Shown here piece after piece: positions 6,473 through 15,787 of a DNA stretch of 64,000 nt. Position 1 is the first letter of the stretch; each line of letters opens with the position of its first letter. The notes below the pieces were generated by a model, which was not told where the DNA came from, ran no database searches, and was given only the letters and a program-made list of their open reading frames with translations. This stretch comes from PALSA-610 sp038239145 (GTDB taxonomy: Bacteria > Actinomycetota > Acidimicrobiia > IMCC26256 > PALSA-610): positions 7,160 to 71,159 of the forward strand of contig JBBSFB010000019.1 of NCBI GenBank assembly GCA_038239145.1, written 5' to 3'. The position numbers and the translations under genes are program-made.

Positions 6473-8716
6473 ATGTCGATGCATCCCACAATGGCAGGAG
6501 TTTTCCCGTTCGTCGCGCCCGACGGTGATGCGTACGACCCGACCGGCACCGCCGGCGACCCGACCGGTCTGGGGTCAGGCGGCGGCGAGCCGCTCGACGT
6601 ACGCGATCCCGACGTGGTGCGCGCGCTCTCGGACGCCGTGGCGATTCTCGGGCCCGATCTGCGCCCCCGAATCATGCTCGGCCGGCTCGGGGGATACGTC
6701 GGATTCTCCCGGTTGGAGAACTTGAACGTCCGCATCGCGGAGTGGGTGCATCAGGACGACCTCGGGACCGTGATCGACGCGCTGACGCGTAGTCGTCTCG
6801 CCCCGGCGGTCGATGTCGAGGCCCACGTGCGCGTCCACAACGAGCACGACGGCTGGCACGACATGATCCTCGTGTTCCGCAACCTGCTCGATCACCCCGA
6901 GGTGCGGGGAACGATCGTTCGCGCCGTCGACCAGACGGTGTTCGATCGCGAAGCGCGACTGCGGACGCTCGTGGCCGAGAGCCCGATCGGCATCTTCGAG
7001 CTCGATCTCGACGAGCGCTGCACGTTCGTGAACCCGGCCTTCGAACGGCTCACCGGTCTGTCGGCCCACGAAGCGCTCGGTCGCGGATGGTCGTCGGTGA
7101 TCGCGGTTGACGACATCGATCGGCTCCGGGAGATGCAGCGCGCCGCAACGTCACCGACCGCACCGTCACCGATGACCGGTATTGCGCCGATGAGCGCATC
7201 GATCGACGGTGACGCGCCTGCGTGCGAGCTCCGGCTGGCCTCGCCCGACGGCAGCTCGCGCTGGGTCAGTGTGCGCTCGGTGCCGCTGCGGGGCGCGGAC
7301 GGTGCGGTCAAGGGCTTGCTCGGCACGCTCGAGGACGTCACCGAGCGCAAACGTCTGGAAGCGCGTCTCGAGCACGACGCGACGCACGATCGCCTCACAG
7401 GTCTCGGCAGCCGGACACTCCTCGTTGCGGACCTCACGGCGATCCTCGCCCGCGCCCGTCGGGGCGGTCCCGGGGTCGCACTCCTGTACATCGACCTCGA
7501 CGGCTTCAAGCGGGTCAACGACATGCTCGGGCACGCCGCGGGCGACGAGCTGCTCGTGCAGGTCGCCAAGCGCCTACGGCACGCGCTTCGCGGCGGCGAC
7601 CTCTGTGTGCGGCTCGGTGGTGACGAATTCGTCGTGTGTTGCCCCGACACCGAAGACTCCGAGATCAGCCCGACGTACGCGGGTGCGCACGCGCGTGCGC
7701 TCCAGCTCGCTGAGCGGTTGCTCGACGCGCTGAACGAGCCCTACGACGTGCACGGCCACGAGCTCCTCGTCGGCGCGAGCATCGGCATCGCGGGTGCCGC
7801 GGGCGAAGATCCCGTCTCGGTCGACCAACTCCTGTCGAACGCAGACGTCGCCGCGTACCGAGCCAAGCGCATGGGGCGCGGTCGGATCGAGATGTTCGAC
7901 GACGCGCTGCGCCGCCAACTCGCGCAGGCGCGCCGAGTGGCGCGCAGTGTCGGACGTGTGCTCGACCAGCCCCGCTTGCCGATCGCGCTGTCACCGCTCG
8001 TGAGTCTCGGCGACGGTCACGTCGTGGGGTTCGACTGCACCATCGACTGGGAAGCCGCCGGTGTACGCGAGCCGGTGGAGAGTATCGAGCGCGCCGTCGA
8101 CGAGGCGGGAATGTCGCGCGCGGTCGACGTCGCAATGGTGCGTACCGCGCTCGCGCACATCTCCGACTGGGAACGGCGACCGCCCGCGCCCATCGTGCCC
8201 GGGCTCAGCATCACCCTGACCCGGGCCGGCGCGCTCTCGCCGGTGCTGCCCGAGCTCGTGCGCGACATGCTCGTGCGCAGCGGCGTGACGCCGTCGCTGT
8301 GCTGGCTCGGAGTGCCCGAAGCGGCGGTTGCGCAGGATCTCGAGGTGGCGTCTCGGGTCGCGGTCGCGCTCGACAAGCTCGGCGTCGGCGTCGCGCTGCG
8401 CGACTTCGGCTCCGCGGTCTCGTCGCTGGAACAGCTCCGGCGGCTCCCGGCGCCCACCATGACGATCGCGGGACCGCTCGTCGCCGCGGTCCACGAGTCG
8501 TCGAACCGCGTCGACGTGGACGCGAGCATCGCGCTGCTCGCCGCGATCGTCCGCTACGCCCGGGCGCTCGGCCGCGTCGTCGTTGCGTTCGACGTACGCG
8601 ACGATGCGCACGCGAACCGGTTGCGCGACCTCGGCTGCGATTTCGCTACCGGGCCCGCGTTCGGTCGCCCACTCCGGCCCGACCAGGTCGAGCGGTTTCT
8701 GTCGCGAAACCGCTGA
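6473..8716 (+). CDS. PAS-GGDEF-EAL signalling protein with intact GGDEF and degenerate EAL
   Basis: This 747-residue soluble protein shows two PAS-type regions (roughly residues 45-150 and 155-300), a GGDEF domain with intact RLGGDEFVV near residue 380, and an EAL-like domain from about 490 on. GGDEF domains make cyclic di-GMP from two GTP. The EAL signature is replaced by GFDCTIDW, the usual DFG-T-G-Y-S-S segment reads DFGSAVSSLEQLRRLP, and the K-I-D metal motif reads MTIAG, so phosphodiesterase activity is unlikely. The protein is probably a diguanylate cyclase with an EAL domain kept for binding. No membrane segment is seen. The start could be ATG 6473 or 6479. Confidence 0.87.
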   Translation: MSMHPTMAGVFPFVAPDGDAYDPTGTAGDPTGLGSGGGEPLDVRDPDVVRALSDAVAILGPDLRPRIMLGRLGGYVGFSRLENLNVRIAEWVHQDDLGTVIDALTRSRLAPAVDVEAHVRVHNEHDGWHDMILVFRNLLDHPEVRGTIVRAVDQTVFDREARLRTLVAESPIGIFELDLDERCTFVNPAFERLTGLSAHEALGRGWSSVIAVDDIDRLREMQRAATSPTAPSPMTGIAPMSASIDGDAPACELRLASPDGSSRWVSVRSVPLRGADGAVKGLLGTLEDVTERKRLEARLEHDATHDRLTGLGSRTLLVADLTAILARARRGGPGVALLYIDLDGFKRVNDMLGHAAGDELLVQVAKRLRHALRGGDLCVRLGGDEFVVCCPDTEDSEISPTYAGAHARALQLAERLLDALNEPYDVHGHELLVGASIGIAGAAGEDPVSVDQLLSNADVAAYRAKRMGRGRIEMFDDALRRQLAQARRVARSVGRVLDQPRLPIALSPLVSLGDGHVVGFDCTIDWEAAGVREPVESIERAVDEAGMSRAVDVAMVRTALAHISDWERRPPAPIVPGLSITLTRAGALSPVLPELVRDMLVRSGVTPSLCWLGVPEAAVAQDLEVASRVAVALDKLGVGVALRDFGSAVSSLEQLRRLPAPTMTIAGPLVAAVHESSNRVDVDASIALLAAIVRYARALGRVVVAFDVRDDAHANRLRDLGCDFATGPAFGRPLRPDQVERFLSRNR

Positions 8717-8788
8717 GACCCGCCCCGCCCGGAGCGCCGTCAGCAGGCGAAACCAGATCGCGGCACACCCGTCACCTACGGTTGGCGC

Positions 8789-10741
8789 ATGGCCAAGTCC
8801 ACCCCCGGCGACTATTCCGCCGCGCACATCCAGGTGCTCGAAGGCCTGGATCCGGTGCGCAAACGCCCGGGCATGTACATCGGCTCGACCGGTCCGACCG
8901 GCTTGCACCACCTGGTGTGGGAGGTGGTCGACAACGCCGTCGACGAGGCGATGGCAGGTGTCTGCACTCGCATCGATGTGACGCTCCTGGCCGACGGGGG
9001 AGTGCGTGTCACCGACGACGGCCGCGGCATCCCCGTCGACGAGCACCCCCAGTACAAGGGCAAGTCGGCGGCCGAGATCGTCATGACCACGTTGCACGCA
9101 GGCGGCAAGTTCGGCGGCGGCGGGTACAAGGTCTCGGGCGGGTTGCACGGCGTCGGCGTGTCCGTCGTGAACGCGTTGTCGTCACGCGTCGTGCTCGAGG
9201 TCGATCGCGACGGGCGCACCTACCGTCAGGAGTACGCGGCCGAGCCCGCGGGCAAGGGCGCGGTCCGGCCCGGCGTGCCCCAGGGGAAGTTGAAGGTCGT
9301 CGGGCAGTCGAAGCGCGGCCACACGGGAACGAGCGTCTCGTTCTGGCCCGACCCCGACGTGTTCGAGGAGATCGAGTTCAGGTACGCGACCATCGCCGAA
9401 CGCCTGCAGGTGATGGCGTTCCTGAACCGCGGCCTGACGATCGGGCTGAGCGACGAACGGCCCGGCCACAAGCAGTCGGAGTCATTCAAGTTCGACGGCG
9501 GCATCGTCGACTTCGTGCGTCACCTCAACCAGTCGAAAGAGCCCCTGTTCAAGGACATCGGCTACTTCGGCGACAAGGGCCCCGAAGGTGAGGTCGAGGT
9601 CGCGTGGCAGTGGAACACCGGCTACCACGAAGGGCTGCATTCGTTCGCCAACGGCATCTCCACGACCGAGGGTGGAATGCACGTCGAGGGGTTCCGGCGG
9701 GCACTCACCCAGGCCGTCAATCGCTACGCCAAGGATCGCAGTCTGGTGAAGGCCAAGGACGTCGCTTTCCAGGGCGACGACGTGCGCGAGGGTCTCACCG
9801 CGATCGTCTCCGTACGCCTCGGTGATCCACAGTTCGAGGGCCAGACCAAGGCGAAGCTCGGCAACACCGAGATGCGCACGTTGGTCGAGCGGGCCACGAA
9901 CGTGCACCTCACTCGCTGGCTCGAAGAGCACCCCAACCCGGCCAAGGCGATCGTCGCCAAGGCGGCGAGCGCGTCGAAGGCGCGGTCCGCGGCGAAGTCG
10001 GCCCGCGACCTGACGCGGCGCAAGACCGCGCTCGATGGTGTGGGGATGCCCGACAAGCTCGCCGACTGCGCGTCGCGCGACCGCGACGGCGCCGAGCTCT
10101 TCCTGGTCGAGGGCGACTCCGCCGGTGGGTCCGCGCGCGACGCCCGGGATCCCAAGAACCAGGCGATCCTGCCGCTTCGGGGGAAGGTGCTGAACGTCGA
10201 GCGCGCGTCGATGGACAAGGTTGTCGCCAACGCCGAGATCCAATCGTTGACGGCGGCGATCGGCGGCGGCATCGGGGCCGACTTCGACGTCAACAAGGTG
10301 CGCTACGGCCGTGTGATCATCCTCGCCGACGCCGACGTCGACGGTGGGCACATCCGCACCCTCCTGATCACGTTCTTCTATCGACAGATGACGCCGTTGG
10401 TCGACAGCGGTCGCCTCTACGTCGCGCAGCCGCCCCTCTACTCCGTCGAGATCGGCGGTCAGAAGCAGTACATCGCCGACGACGCAGCGCGATTGCGGGT
10501 GATGGAAGAGCACCCGAATCGCCAGCTCTCGTTCGCCCGGTTCAAAGGACTCGGGGAGATGGACCCGCACGAGTTGCGGGAGACGTGCATGAACCCGGCG
10601 ACCCGCCATCTCGTGAAGATCGACGTCGACCAAGCGACGATCGCCGACGACATCCTCTCGGTCCTCATGGGTGACGACGTCGAAGCCCGCCGCAACTGGA
10701 TCCAGCACAACGCCAAGGACGCCCGCTTCCTCGACGTGTAG
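8789..10741 (+). CDS. Type IIA DNA topoisomerase subunit B (gyrase B / topoisomerase IV ParE)
   Basis: The 650-residue protein has the GHKL ATPase start (RKRPGMYIGSTGPTGLHHLV, then VVDNAVDEA), the GGLHGVGVSVVNALS lid region, and the TOPRIM motifs EGDSAGGSA near residue 440 and DADVDGGHIRTLL near 514. With the next gene it forms the A2B2 enzyme that passes DNA strands using ATP. Neighbours are not dnaN-recF, the usual context of gyrB in this phylum, and the A subunit lacks the GyrA box, so a topoisomerase IV or paralogous assignment is as likely as gyrase. A TACGGT -10 (8777-8782) lies 6 nt before ATG 8789, a leaderless start. Confidence 0.9.
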   Translation: MAKSTPGDYSAAHIQVLEGLDPVRKRPGMYIGSTGPTGLHHLVWEVVDNAVDEAMAGVCTRIDVTLLADGGVRVTDDGRGIPVDEHPQYKGKSAAEIVMTTLHAGGKFGGGGYKVSGGLHGVGVSVVNALSSRVVLEVDRDGRTYRQEYAAEPAGKGAVRPGVPQGKLKVVGQSKRGHTGTSVSFWPDPDVFEEIEFRYATIAERLQVMAFLNRGLTIGLSDERPGHKQSESFKFDGGIVDFVRHLNQSKEPLFKDIGYFGDKGPEGEVEVAWQWNTGYHEGLHSFANGISTTEGGMHVEGFRRALTQAVNRYAKDRSLVKAKDVAFQGDDVREGLTAIVSVRLGDPQFEGQTKAKLGNTEMRTLVERATNVHLTRWLEEHPNPAKAIVAKAASASKARSAAKSARDLTRRKTALDGVGMPDKLADCASRDRDGAELFLVEGDSAGGSARDARDPKNQAILPLRGKVLNVERASMDKVVANAEIQSLTAAIGGGIGADFDVNKVRYGRVIILADADVDGGHIRTLLITFFYRQMTPLVDSGRLYVAQPPLYSVEIGGQKQYIADDAARLRVMEEHPNRQLSFARFKGLGEMDPHELRETCMNPATRHLVKIDVDQATIADDILSVLMGDDVEARRNWIQHNAKDARFLDV

Positions 10742-10754
10742 GGAGAGAACTCGC

Positions 10755-13181
10755 ATGGCCCGGCGCAAGACGACGAACCAGATGACGCTCGAGGCGCCCG
10801 CCGACGCGGAGATCCCGACGCGTACGCTCCAAGAAGAGGTCGAGAGCGCGTACCTCGAGTACGCGATGAGCGTGATCGTCCAGCGGGCACTGCCCGACGT
10901 GCGCGACGGGCTCAAGCCGGTGCACCGTCGCATCCTGTGGGCGATGCACGACGCGAACCTGCGCCCCGACCGGCCGTTCGTGAAGTGTGCGCGCGTAGTC
11001 GGCGAGGTCATGGCCAACTATCACCCGCACGGCGACACCGCGATATACGACGCGCTCGTCCGGATGGGGCAGACCTTCTCGCTCACGGCGCCCCTCGTCG
11101 ACAAGCACGGGAACTTCGGTTCGCCCTCGGATCCGCCCGCCGCCTCCCGCTACACAGAGTGCCGGCTGTCGCCGCTGGCGATGGAGCTGCTCGCCGCGAT
11201 CGACGAGGGAACCGTCGACTTCGAGCCCAACTACGACGGCTCCCGGAACGAACCGGTCGTGTTGCCGGCGCGGTTCCCGAACCTGCTCGTGAACGGTGCG
11301 CAGGGCATCGCGGTGGGCATGGCCACCAACATTCCGCCCCACAACCTGGCCGAGGTGTGCAACGCCGCGATCAAGCTCATCGACAAGCCCGATGCCACGA
11401 TCGCCGACCTCATGCGTGTCGTCAAAGGCCCCGACTTCCCGACCGGCGGCCTCATCATGGGCAGCGACGGGATCAAGGACGCGCTGCTGACCGGCCGCGG
11501 CACCGTGCGGGTACGCGCCACACACGAGATCGAAGACCTTCCGCGCCGCGGTGGTCAGGCGATCGTGCTCACCGAGGTGCCGTTCCAGACGAGCGTCGAC
11601 GCGATCTCGGGCAAGCTCACCGAGCTGGTCCTCGCGGGAAAGATCGACGGCGTCCGCGACATCCGCAACGAGTCCGGGCAGGGCAAGACCCGGCTCGTGA
11701 TCGAGCTGCGACCCGACACCAATCCACAGATCGTGTTGAACAACCTCTTCAAGCACACTGCCGCGCAGAGCACCTTCTCGGTCAACATGCTGGCGCTCGT
11801 CGACAACGTGCCCCGCACCGTCAACCTGCAAGAGGTGCTGCAGCACTGGCTCGACCACCAGGTCGTCGTCGTCACCCGGCGCAGCCAGTTCCGCTTGCAG
11901 AAGGCGCAGGACCGCCTCCACATCGTCGAAGGCCTGGTGAAGGCGCTCGACATGATCGACGAGATCGTGAAGGCGATCCGGGCGTCGAAGGATCGGGGGG
12001 CGGCCCGGCTGGCGCTGATGGCCAAGCCGTTCGAGTTCTCCGAGATCCAGGCCAACCACATCCTCGACATGCCGTTGGGCCGGCTGACCCAGCTCGGTCG
12101 CGAAGAGCTCGAGAAGGAACGCAAGGAGCTGGTGGCGCTGGTCAAGGAGCTGACCGCGATACTGGCCCGGCGCGACGTGCTCATGAGCGTGATCCGGGAG
12201 GAGCTGGTGGCCATCCGGGACGAGCACAAGGCGCCCCGCCGTACCCAGATCGTGAGCGACGACGCCGGCACCATCGACGTCGTGGCTCTGGTCGAGGACG
12301 AGCCGTACGTGGTCACGGTGACCGCGCGGGGCTACGTACGCGCCGTCCCCGAGCGCTCTCGTAAGTCGCTGGTCGCGAATCCGGGTGATCGCGACGCGGT
12401 CGCGCAGGCCATCGACACGACTGCGCTCTCCGGGCTGTTGTTCTTCACCGACCGCGGTCGCGCGTACCGCGCGACCGTTCACGAGTTGCCGAAGGAGAAG
12501 TTGAGCGCGGCGCAGAACCTGTTCCAATTCGGTGACGGCGAGAAGGTCGTGGCCGTGCTCGACGCACGTATGCACGAAGAGCACCCGAACCTCGTGTTCG
12601 TCACCGCGTCGGGCACCGTGAAGCGGACGGCGCTGAGCGAGTTCGCCGACGCGTCCGGCCGGCAGAATGGCCTGGTCGCGATGAAGCTCGGGTCGGAGGA
12701 TCGCGTCGTCTCGGTCTTTCCGGGCTGGGACGACTACGAGGTGCTGCTGGTCACCGCGAACGGGCAGGGGATCCGCTTCGAGGAGAACGAGGCGCGGCCG
12801 GTAGGCCGGTCCGCGGGCGGGATGCGCGGCATCCGGCTGAAAGGCGACGACCGCGTCATCGGTGGCTGTGCGGCCGGCGACGGTGAGATCGTCGTGATTG
12901 CAACCGACCAGGGTTTCGCGAAGCGGACCGACGTCGACGAGTTCCCGGTGCAAGCCCGCGGTGGGTCCGGGCTGAAGGCGGCCAAGATCGACAAGGCCCG
13001 GGGCAAGCTCGTCGCGGTCACACCCGCGGCCGACACGCTCGCGTTCCTCGCGGCCGACGCATGTCTCGTGGTGCCCGGCGGAGGCGTGCGGGCGGCGTCG
13101 CGCGACGGTGGGGGATCGAAGGTGTGCCCGGAGGGGCTGCAGCAGGTCGTCGCCGTCGCGACCGCGCGCGCGGAGGCCTGA
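10755..13181 (+). CDS. Type IIA DNA topoisomerase subunit A (ParC/GyrA-like, no recognisable GyrA box)
   Basis: The 808-residue protein follows subunit B after 13 bp and has an SD-like GGGAGAG before ATG 10755. It shows YHPHGDTAIYDALVRM, the catalytic tyrosine in DPPAASRYTECRL (about residue 133), a long coiled-coil tower and a C-terminal beta-pinwheel with repeats such as GRSAGGMRGIRL. Where gyrases carry the QRRGG(K/R)G box on the first pinwheel blade this protein reads RAVPERSRKSLVANPGDRDA, so DNA wrapping and negative supercoiling may be weak or absent. ParC-like wording (VKCARVVGEVM, RYTECRL) also favours topoisomerase IV. Enzyme class is certain, subtype is not. Confidence 0.9.
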   Translation: MARRKTTNQMTLEAPADAEIPTRTLQEEVESAYLEYAMSVIVQRALPDVRDGLKPVHRRILWAMHDANLRPDRPFVKCARVVGEVMANYHPHGDTAIYDALVRMGQTFSLTAPLVDKHGNFGSPSDPPAASRYTECRLSPLAMELLAAIDEGTVDFEPNYDGSRNEPVVLPARFPNLLVNGAQGIAVGMATNIPPHNLAEVCNAAIKLIDKPDATIADLMRVVKGPDFPTGGLIMGSDGIKDALLTGRGTVRVRATHEIEDLPRRGGQAIVLTEVPFQTSVDAISGKLTELVLAGKIDGVRDIRNESGQGKTRLVIELRPDTNPQIVLNNLFKHTAAQSTFSVNMLALVDNVPRTVNLQEVLQHWLDHQVVVVTRRSQFRLQKAQDRLHIVEGLVKALDMIDEIVKAIRASKDRGAARLALMAKPFEFSEIQANHILDMPLGRLTQLGREELEKERKELVALVKELTAILARRDVLMSVIREELVAIRDEHKAPRRTQIVSDDAGTIDVVALVEDEPYVVTVTARGYVRAVPERSRKSLVANPGDRDAVAQAIDTTALSGLLFFTDRGRAYRATVHELPKEKLSAAQNLFQFGDGEKVVAVLDARMHEEHPNLVFVTASGTVKRTALSEFADASGRQNGLVAMKLGSEDRVVSVFPGWDDYEVLLVTANGQGIRFEENEARPVGRSAGGMRGIRLKGDDRVIGGCAAGDGEIVVIATDQGFAKRTDVDEFPVQARGGSGLKAAKIDKARGKLVAVTPAADTLAFLAADACLVVPGGGVRAASRDGGGSKVCPEGLQQVVAVATARAEA

Positions 13182-13184
13182 TCG

Positions 13185-13856
13185 CTATTGCGCCGGGTTC
13201 TCGACGGTGTGCCAGTCGCGCGTCGTGAGGTACGTACGGAACTGCTCGCCGATGCCGGCGACGTCGTCATTCGTCTTCGGGTGTCGGAGCTCGTAGAGCT
13301 GGAACCGCGGCATCGAACGCACGATGTCCCAAAGTGCGACCGCGTCGTCGCCCGTCGGAGCGGGCACGACGACCGGTCCGTACACGGCGTAGCCGTTGCC
13401 GACGATGACGGTGGGAACTCCGTGCGCGCCGTACCGTTCGACCGCGTCGACGTGTTCGTCCCGCACGTCGGTGAGCGTCGACTCGTCGGCCACCGCGCGT
13501 TCGACGAACGTAGGATCGAACCCCGCCTCTGTGATCACTTCGGTGTGGCGGGCGGGGTCGTGGGTCTTGATGCCGTCGTAGAAGAAGGCGCGACCGACCG
13601 CCGCGTACCAACGGTCGAGCGCGTCGTTGCCGAGCTCTCGACGGATCAGCGCGCCGACCCGCATCTGCCCGAACCCGTACGACCAGGGCCGCTCCCAGGG
13701 ATGGGCCTTACCTTCGACCAGGTTGACCTCCTCCAGCGAGAAGAAGCGCCAGGTCACGTCGAGGTCGACGAGTTTGCGGACCTCCCGGATCCAGACCGAC
13801 GACTGGTAGGCGTACGGGCACATCGGGTCGAAGTAGAAGGTCACTGGCTCGGTCAC
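13185..13856 (-). CDS. DsbA-family thioredoxin-fold protein with CPYA in place of CPxC
   Basis: The 223-residue protein begins TFYFDPMCPYAYQSSVWIRE and resembles actinobacterial DsbA-like proteins of the Rv2466c type (mycothiol-dependent reductases with a CPWC motif). The second cysteine is replaced by alanine, leaving a single reactive Cys, and the cis-proline loop is present as HGVPTVI. A monothiol mechanism with mycothiol, or an isomerase-like role, is therefore more likely than disulfide exchange. It is divergent from a mycothiol-dependent isomerase family gene (42 bp apart), which supports a mycothiol link. The start is GTG 13856. Confidence 0.75.
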   Translation of the reverse strand: MTEPVTFYFDPMCPYAYQSSVWIREVRKLVDLDVTWRFFSLEEVNLVEGKAHPWERPWSYGFGQMRVGALIRRELGNDALDRWYAAVGRAFFYDGIKTHDPARHTEVITEAGFDPTFVERAVADESTLTDVRDEHVDAVERYGAHGVPTVIVGNGYAVYGPVVVPAPTGDDAVALWDIVRSMPRFQLYELRHPKTNDDVAGIGEQFRTYLTTRDWHTVENPAQ

Positions 13857-13897
13857 GGCCCGAGTCTCCCACGGCCCGGAGGGGGTACCGTGCGCGC

Positions 13898-14716
13898 ATG
13901 ACCGAGCCGCTGATTGCCCGCCTCGACGAGGTGTGGACCGACATCGCCGACGTGTGTGACGGGCTGACGGCGTCGGCCTGGGCGACGCCCACGGAATGCC
14001 CGGGCTGGACCGTGTTCGACAACGTCGCGCACATGATCGGGACCGAGCGCATGCTCGCGGGGGAGCAACCCGATGCCGCCGCCGCCGTCGGCGCCGCGCC
14101 CCACGTGCGCAACGACATCGGCAAAGCGAACGAGCAGTGGATCGCGAGCTATCGCGGCTGGGACGGGCCGAGGTTGCTCGACGAATTCCGTGCGGTGACG
14201 GGCCGGCGCCTCGACGGGTTGCGCGCGCTGACGGCGGAACAATGGGATGCCGAAGGGTTCACGCCCGAAGGTCCCGGTCCCTACCGGCAGTTCATGGCGA
14301 TCCGGGTGTTCGACTGCTGGTTCCACGCCGAAGACATCCGGGAGGCGCTCGGCCGGCCCGGGTTCCTCGAGGGTCCGGTCGCCGATCTCTCCCTCGAGCG
14401 CATCCCGCCGAAAGGGCTGGGCTACATCGTCGGCAAGAAGGCGGGCGCACCTGCGGGCAGCACCGTCGCATTCGTGATCGAGGGAACGCCCGAGAGCGCG
14501 GCCGCGATCTCGGTTCCGCCCGAGGGACGCGCGGTGTTGCTCGATGCGGTACCCGAAGAGCCGACCGTGGTCATCACCACCGATCGCCGCACGTTCGCCC
14601 GGCTTGCCGGCGGTCGTTGGACCGGCGACCACGCGCGCGCCCACGGGGTCGTCCGGATCGCCGGCGACCGCGCACTCGGCGACCGTGTCGTCGACAACAT
14701 GGCGTTCACGATTTGA
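13898..14716 (+). CDS. Maleylpyruvate isomerase-family mycothiol-dependent enzyme
   Basis: The 272-residue protein has the DinB-like N-terminal bundle (TPTECPGWTVFDNVAHMIGTE) and the second metal-ligand region FDCWFHAEDIREALGRPG. It then has a C-terminal SCP2-like sterol-carrier fold domain, as in the maleylpyruvate isomerase family (TIGR03083 group). Such enzymes use mycothiol with a bound metal. The substrate cannot be inferred. The start at ATG 13898 is supported by TACCGT (13886-13891) 6 nt upstream, a leaderless promoter. Two further genes follow on the same strand, at 14736 and 14941. Confidence 0.82.
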   Translation: MTEPLIARLDEVWTDIADVCDGLTASAWATPTECPGWTVFDNVAHMIGTERMLAGEQPDAAAAVGAAPHVRNDIGKANEQWIASYRGWDGPRLLDEFRAVTGRRLDGLRALTAEQWDAEGFTPEGPGPYRQFMAIRVFDCWFHAEDIREALGRPGFLEGPVADLSLERIPPKGLGYIVGKKAGAPAGSTVAFVIEGTPESAAAISVPPEGRAVLLDAVPEEPTVVITTDRRTFARLAGGRWTGDHARAHGVVRIAGDRALGDRVVDNMAFTI

Positions 14717-14735
14717 CGGTCACGGGCGCGCGCTG

Positions 14736-14939
14736 ATGTGGATCCGGCGGATCGTCGGGACCGTGCTCGTCGCGGTGGGAGGCGTGTGGATCGCGCAGGG
14801 ATCGGGCGCGCTGCACGGTTCGTTCATGACCGGCGAGGGCTTCTGGACGTTCATGGGTGTGCTCGCGGCGTTGATCGGTATCGCGCTGCTGGTCGGGGCC
14901 GCCCGGGCGCATCGTCGCGCCGACCGGGAGGACAGTTGA
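14736..14939 (+). CDS. Small two-helix membrane protein
   Basis: The 67-residue protein has two hydrophobic segments, IVGTVLVAVGGVWIA near the N-terminus and FWTFMGVLAALIGIALLVGA, followed by a basic tail (RAHRRADREDS). The 20-residue linker contains GSGALHGSFMTGEG. It starts 19 nt after the isomerase-family gene and its stop lies one base before the GTG of the MTHFR-like gene, so it is part of that operon. Similar short proteins are common beside actinobacterial housekeeping genes but have no assigned role. I do not recognise a functional family. Confidence 0.7.
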   Translation: MWIRRIVGTVLVAVGGVWIAQGSGALHGSFMTGEGFWTFMGVLAALIGIALLVGAARAHRRADREDS

Positions 14940-14940
14940 C

Positions 14941-15726
14941 GTGAAGAAGCCGTTCGAGGTCGTGTGCGAGATCGAGCCCCCGACCCGCCCCGATCTGATG
15001 CACGTCCGGCACCAGATCGGCGTGCTGAGCAAGGTGGCCTCGCAGTTCCTCATCCCCGACAACCACATCGGGCGGGCGACCGTGTCGAGCGTTGCCGTGG
15101 CGCACGAGGTCGAGCGCATGGGTGGCCGGTCGATCGCATGCCTCAACGCCCGCGACCGCAACCTGCTCGGCTTCCGACGCGACCTCCTCACGGCCGCGGC
15201 CTACGGCGTCGATCAGTTCCTCTTCGTCTATGGCGACCGTCCCTCGCTCGGTGCTCGGACCGGTCAGCTCACCGTGCAGTCGATGATCCAGGAGTTGCGC
15301 GCGTTTCCCACCACACACGACGACACCGGCGGGCGACCGTTCCGTGCCGGAGTGTCGGCGGGCGCGGGAAAGCTCCCGACGTGGAAACGCGACGCCGACT
15401 TCCTCTTCGCCCAGGTCCGGTTCTCGCTCGACGCACTGCTCGAGTGGCGCGCCGGCGTCGAGTTCGACGGTCCCGTGTACGCAGGGGTGATGGTCGTGCC
15501 GAGCACAGCGATGGCGCGCAAGATCTCCGCCGACATCCCGCAGCTCGCGGTGCCCGACGCGTGGCTGCGCGCGATCGAGACCGATCCCGGGGCCGGCGTC
15601 GAGTTGGCGTGCGACCTCGTGGCCGCCATTCGCGACTCGGGCGCGTTCGACGGCGTGCATCTCGTTCCCGTCAGTCGTTACCGCGAGGTCGCGACCCGGC
15701 TGGAGTTGCGTCTCGCCCAGGCCTGA
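14941..15726 (+). CDS. Methylenetetrahydrofolate reductase-like protein (MetF superfamily)
   Basis: The 261-residue protein fits the FAD-linked MetF TIM barrel: CEIEPPTRPD at the start, DNHIGRATVSSVAVAHEV, SIACLNARDRNLLGF (the MetF T-C-R-D-x-N region), YGVDQFLFVYGDRPS, and FLFAQVRFSLDAL for the Q-x-F-F segment. It probably binds folate and FAD. It is shorter and more divergent than canonical MetF, so a C1-metabolism role beyond methionine synthesis is possible. The GTG start lies directly after the stop of the small membrane gene, indicating translational coupling. Confidence 0.75.
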   Translation: MKKPFEVVCEIEPPTRPDLMHVRHQIGVLSKVASQFLIPDNHIGRATVSSVAVAHEVERMGGRSIACLNARDRNLLGFRRDLLTAAAYGVDQFLFVYGDRPSLGARTGQLTVQSMIQELRAFPTTHDDTGGRPFRAGVSAGAGKLPTWKRDADFLFAQVRFSLDALLEWRAGVEFDGPVYAGVMVVPSTAMARKISADIPQLAVPDAWLRAIETDPGAGVELACDLVAAIRDSGAFDGVHLVPVSRYREVATRLELRLAQA

Positions 15727-15787
15727 CGCGTATCGGCACCCGACGACGGAGTGACCGGAACGGTTCCGGGCGTGTACCGTCCGCGTC

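Noticed and set aside
10665..12953. Long open frame antisense to the topoisomerase A gene
   Set aside because: It is rich in Arg/His/Leu/Val as expected from reverse-complemented GC-rich codons, and has no domain signal. The sense protein is a clear GyrA/ParC.
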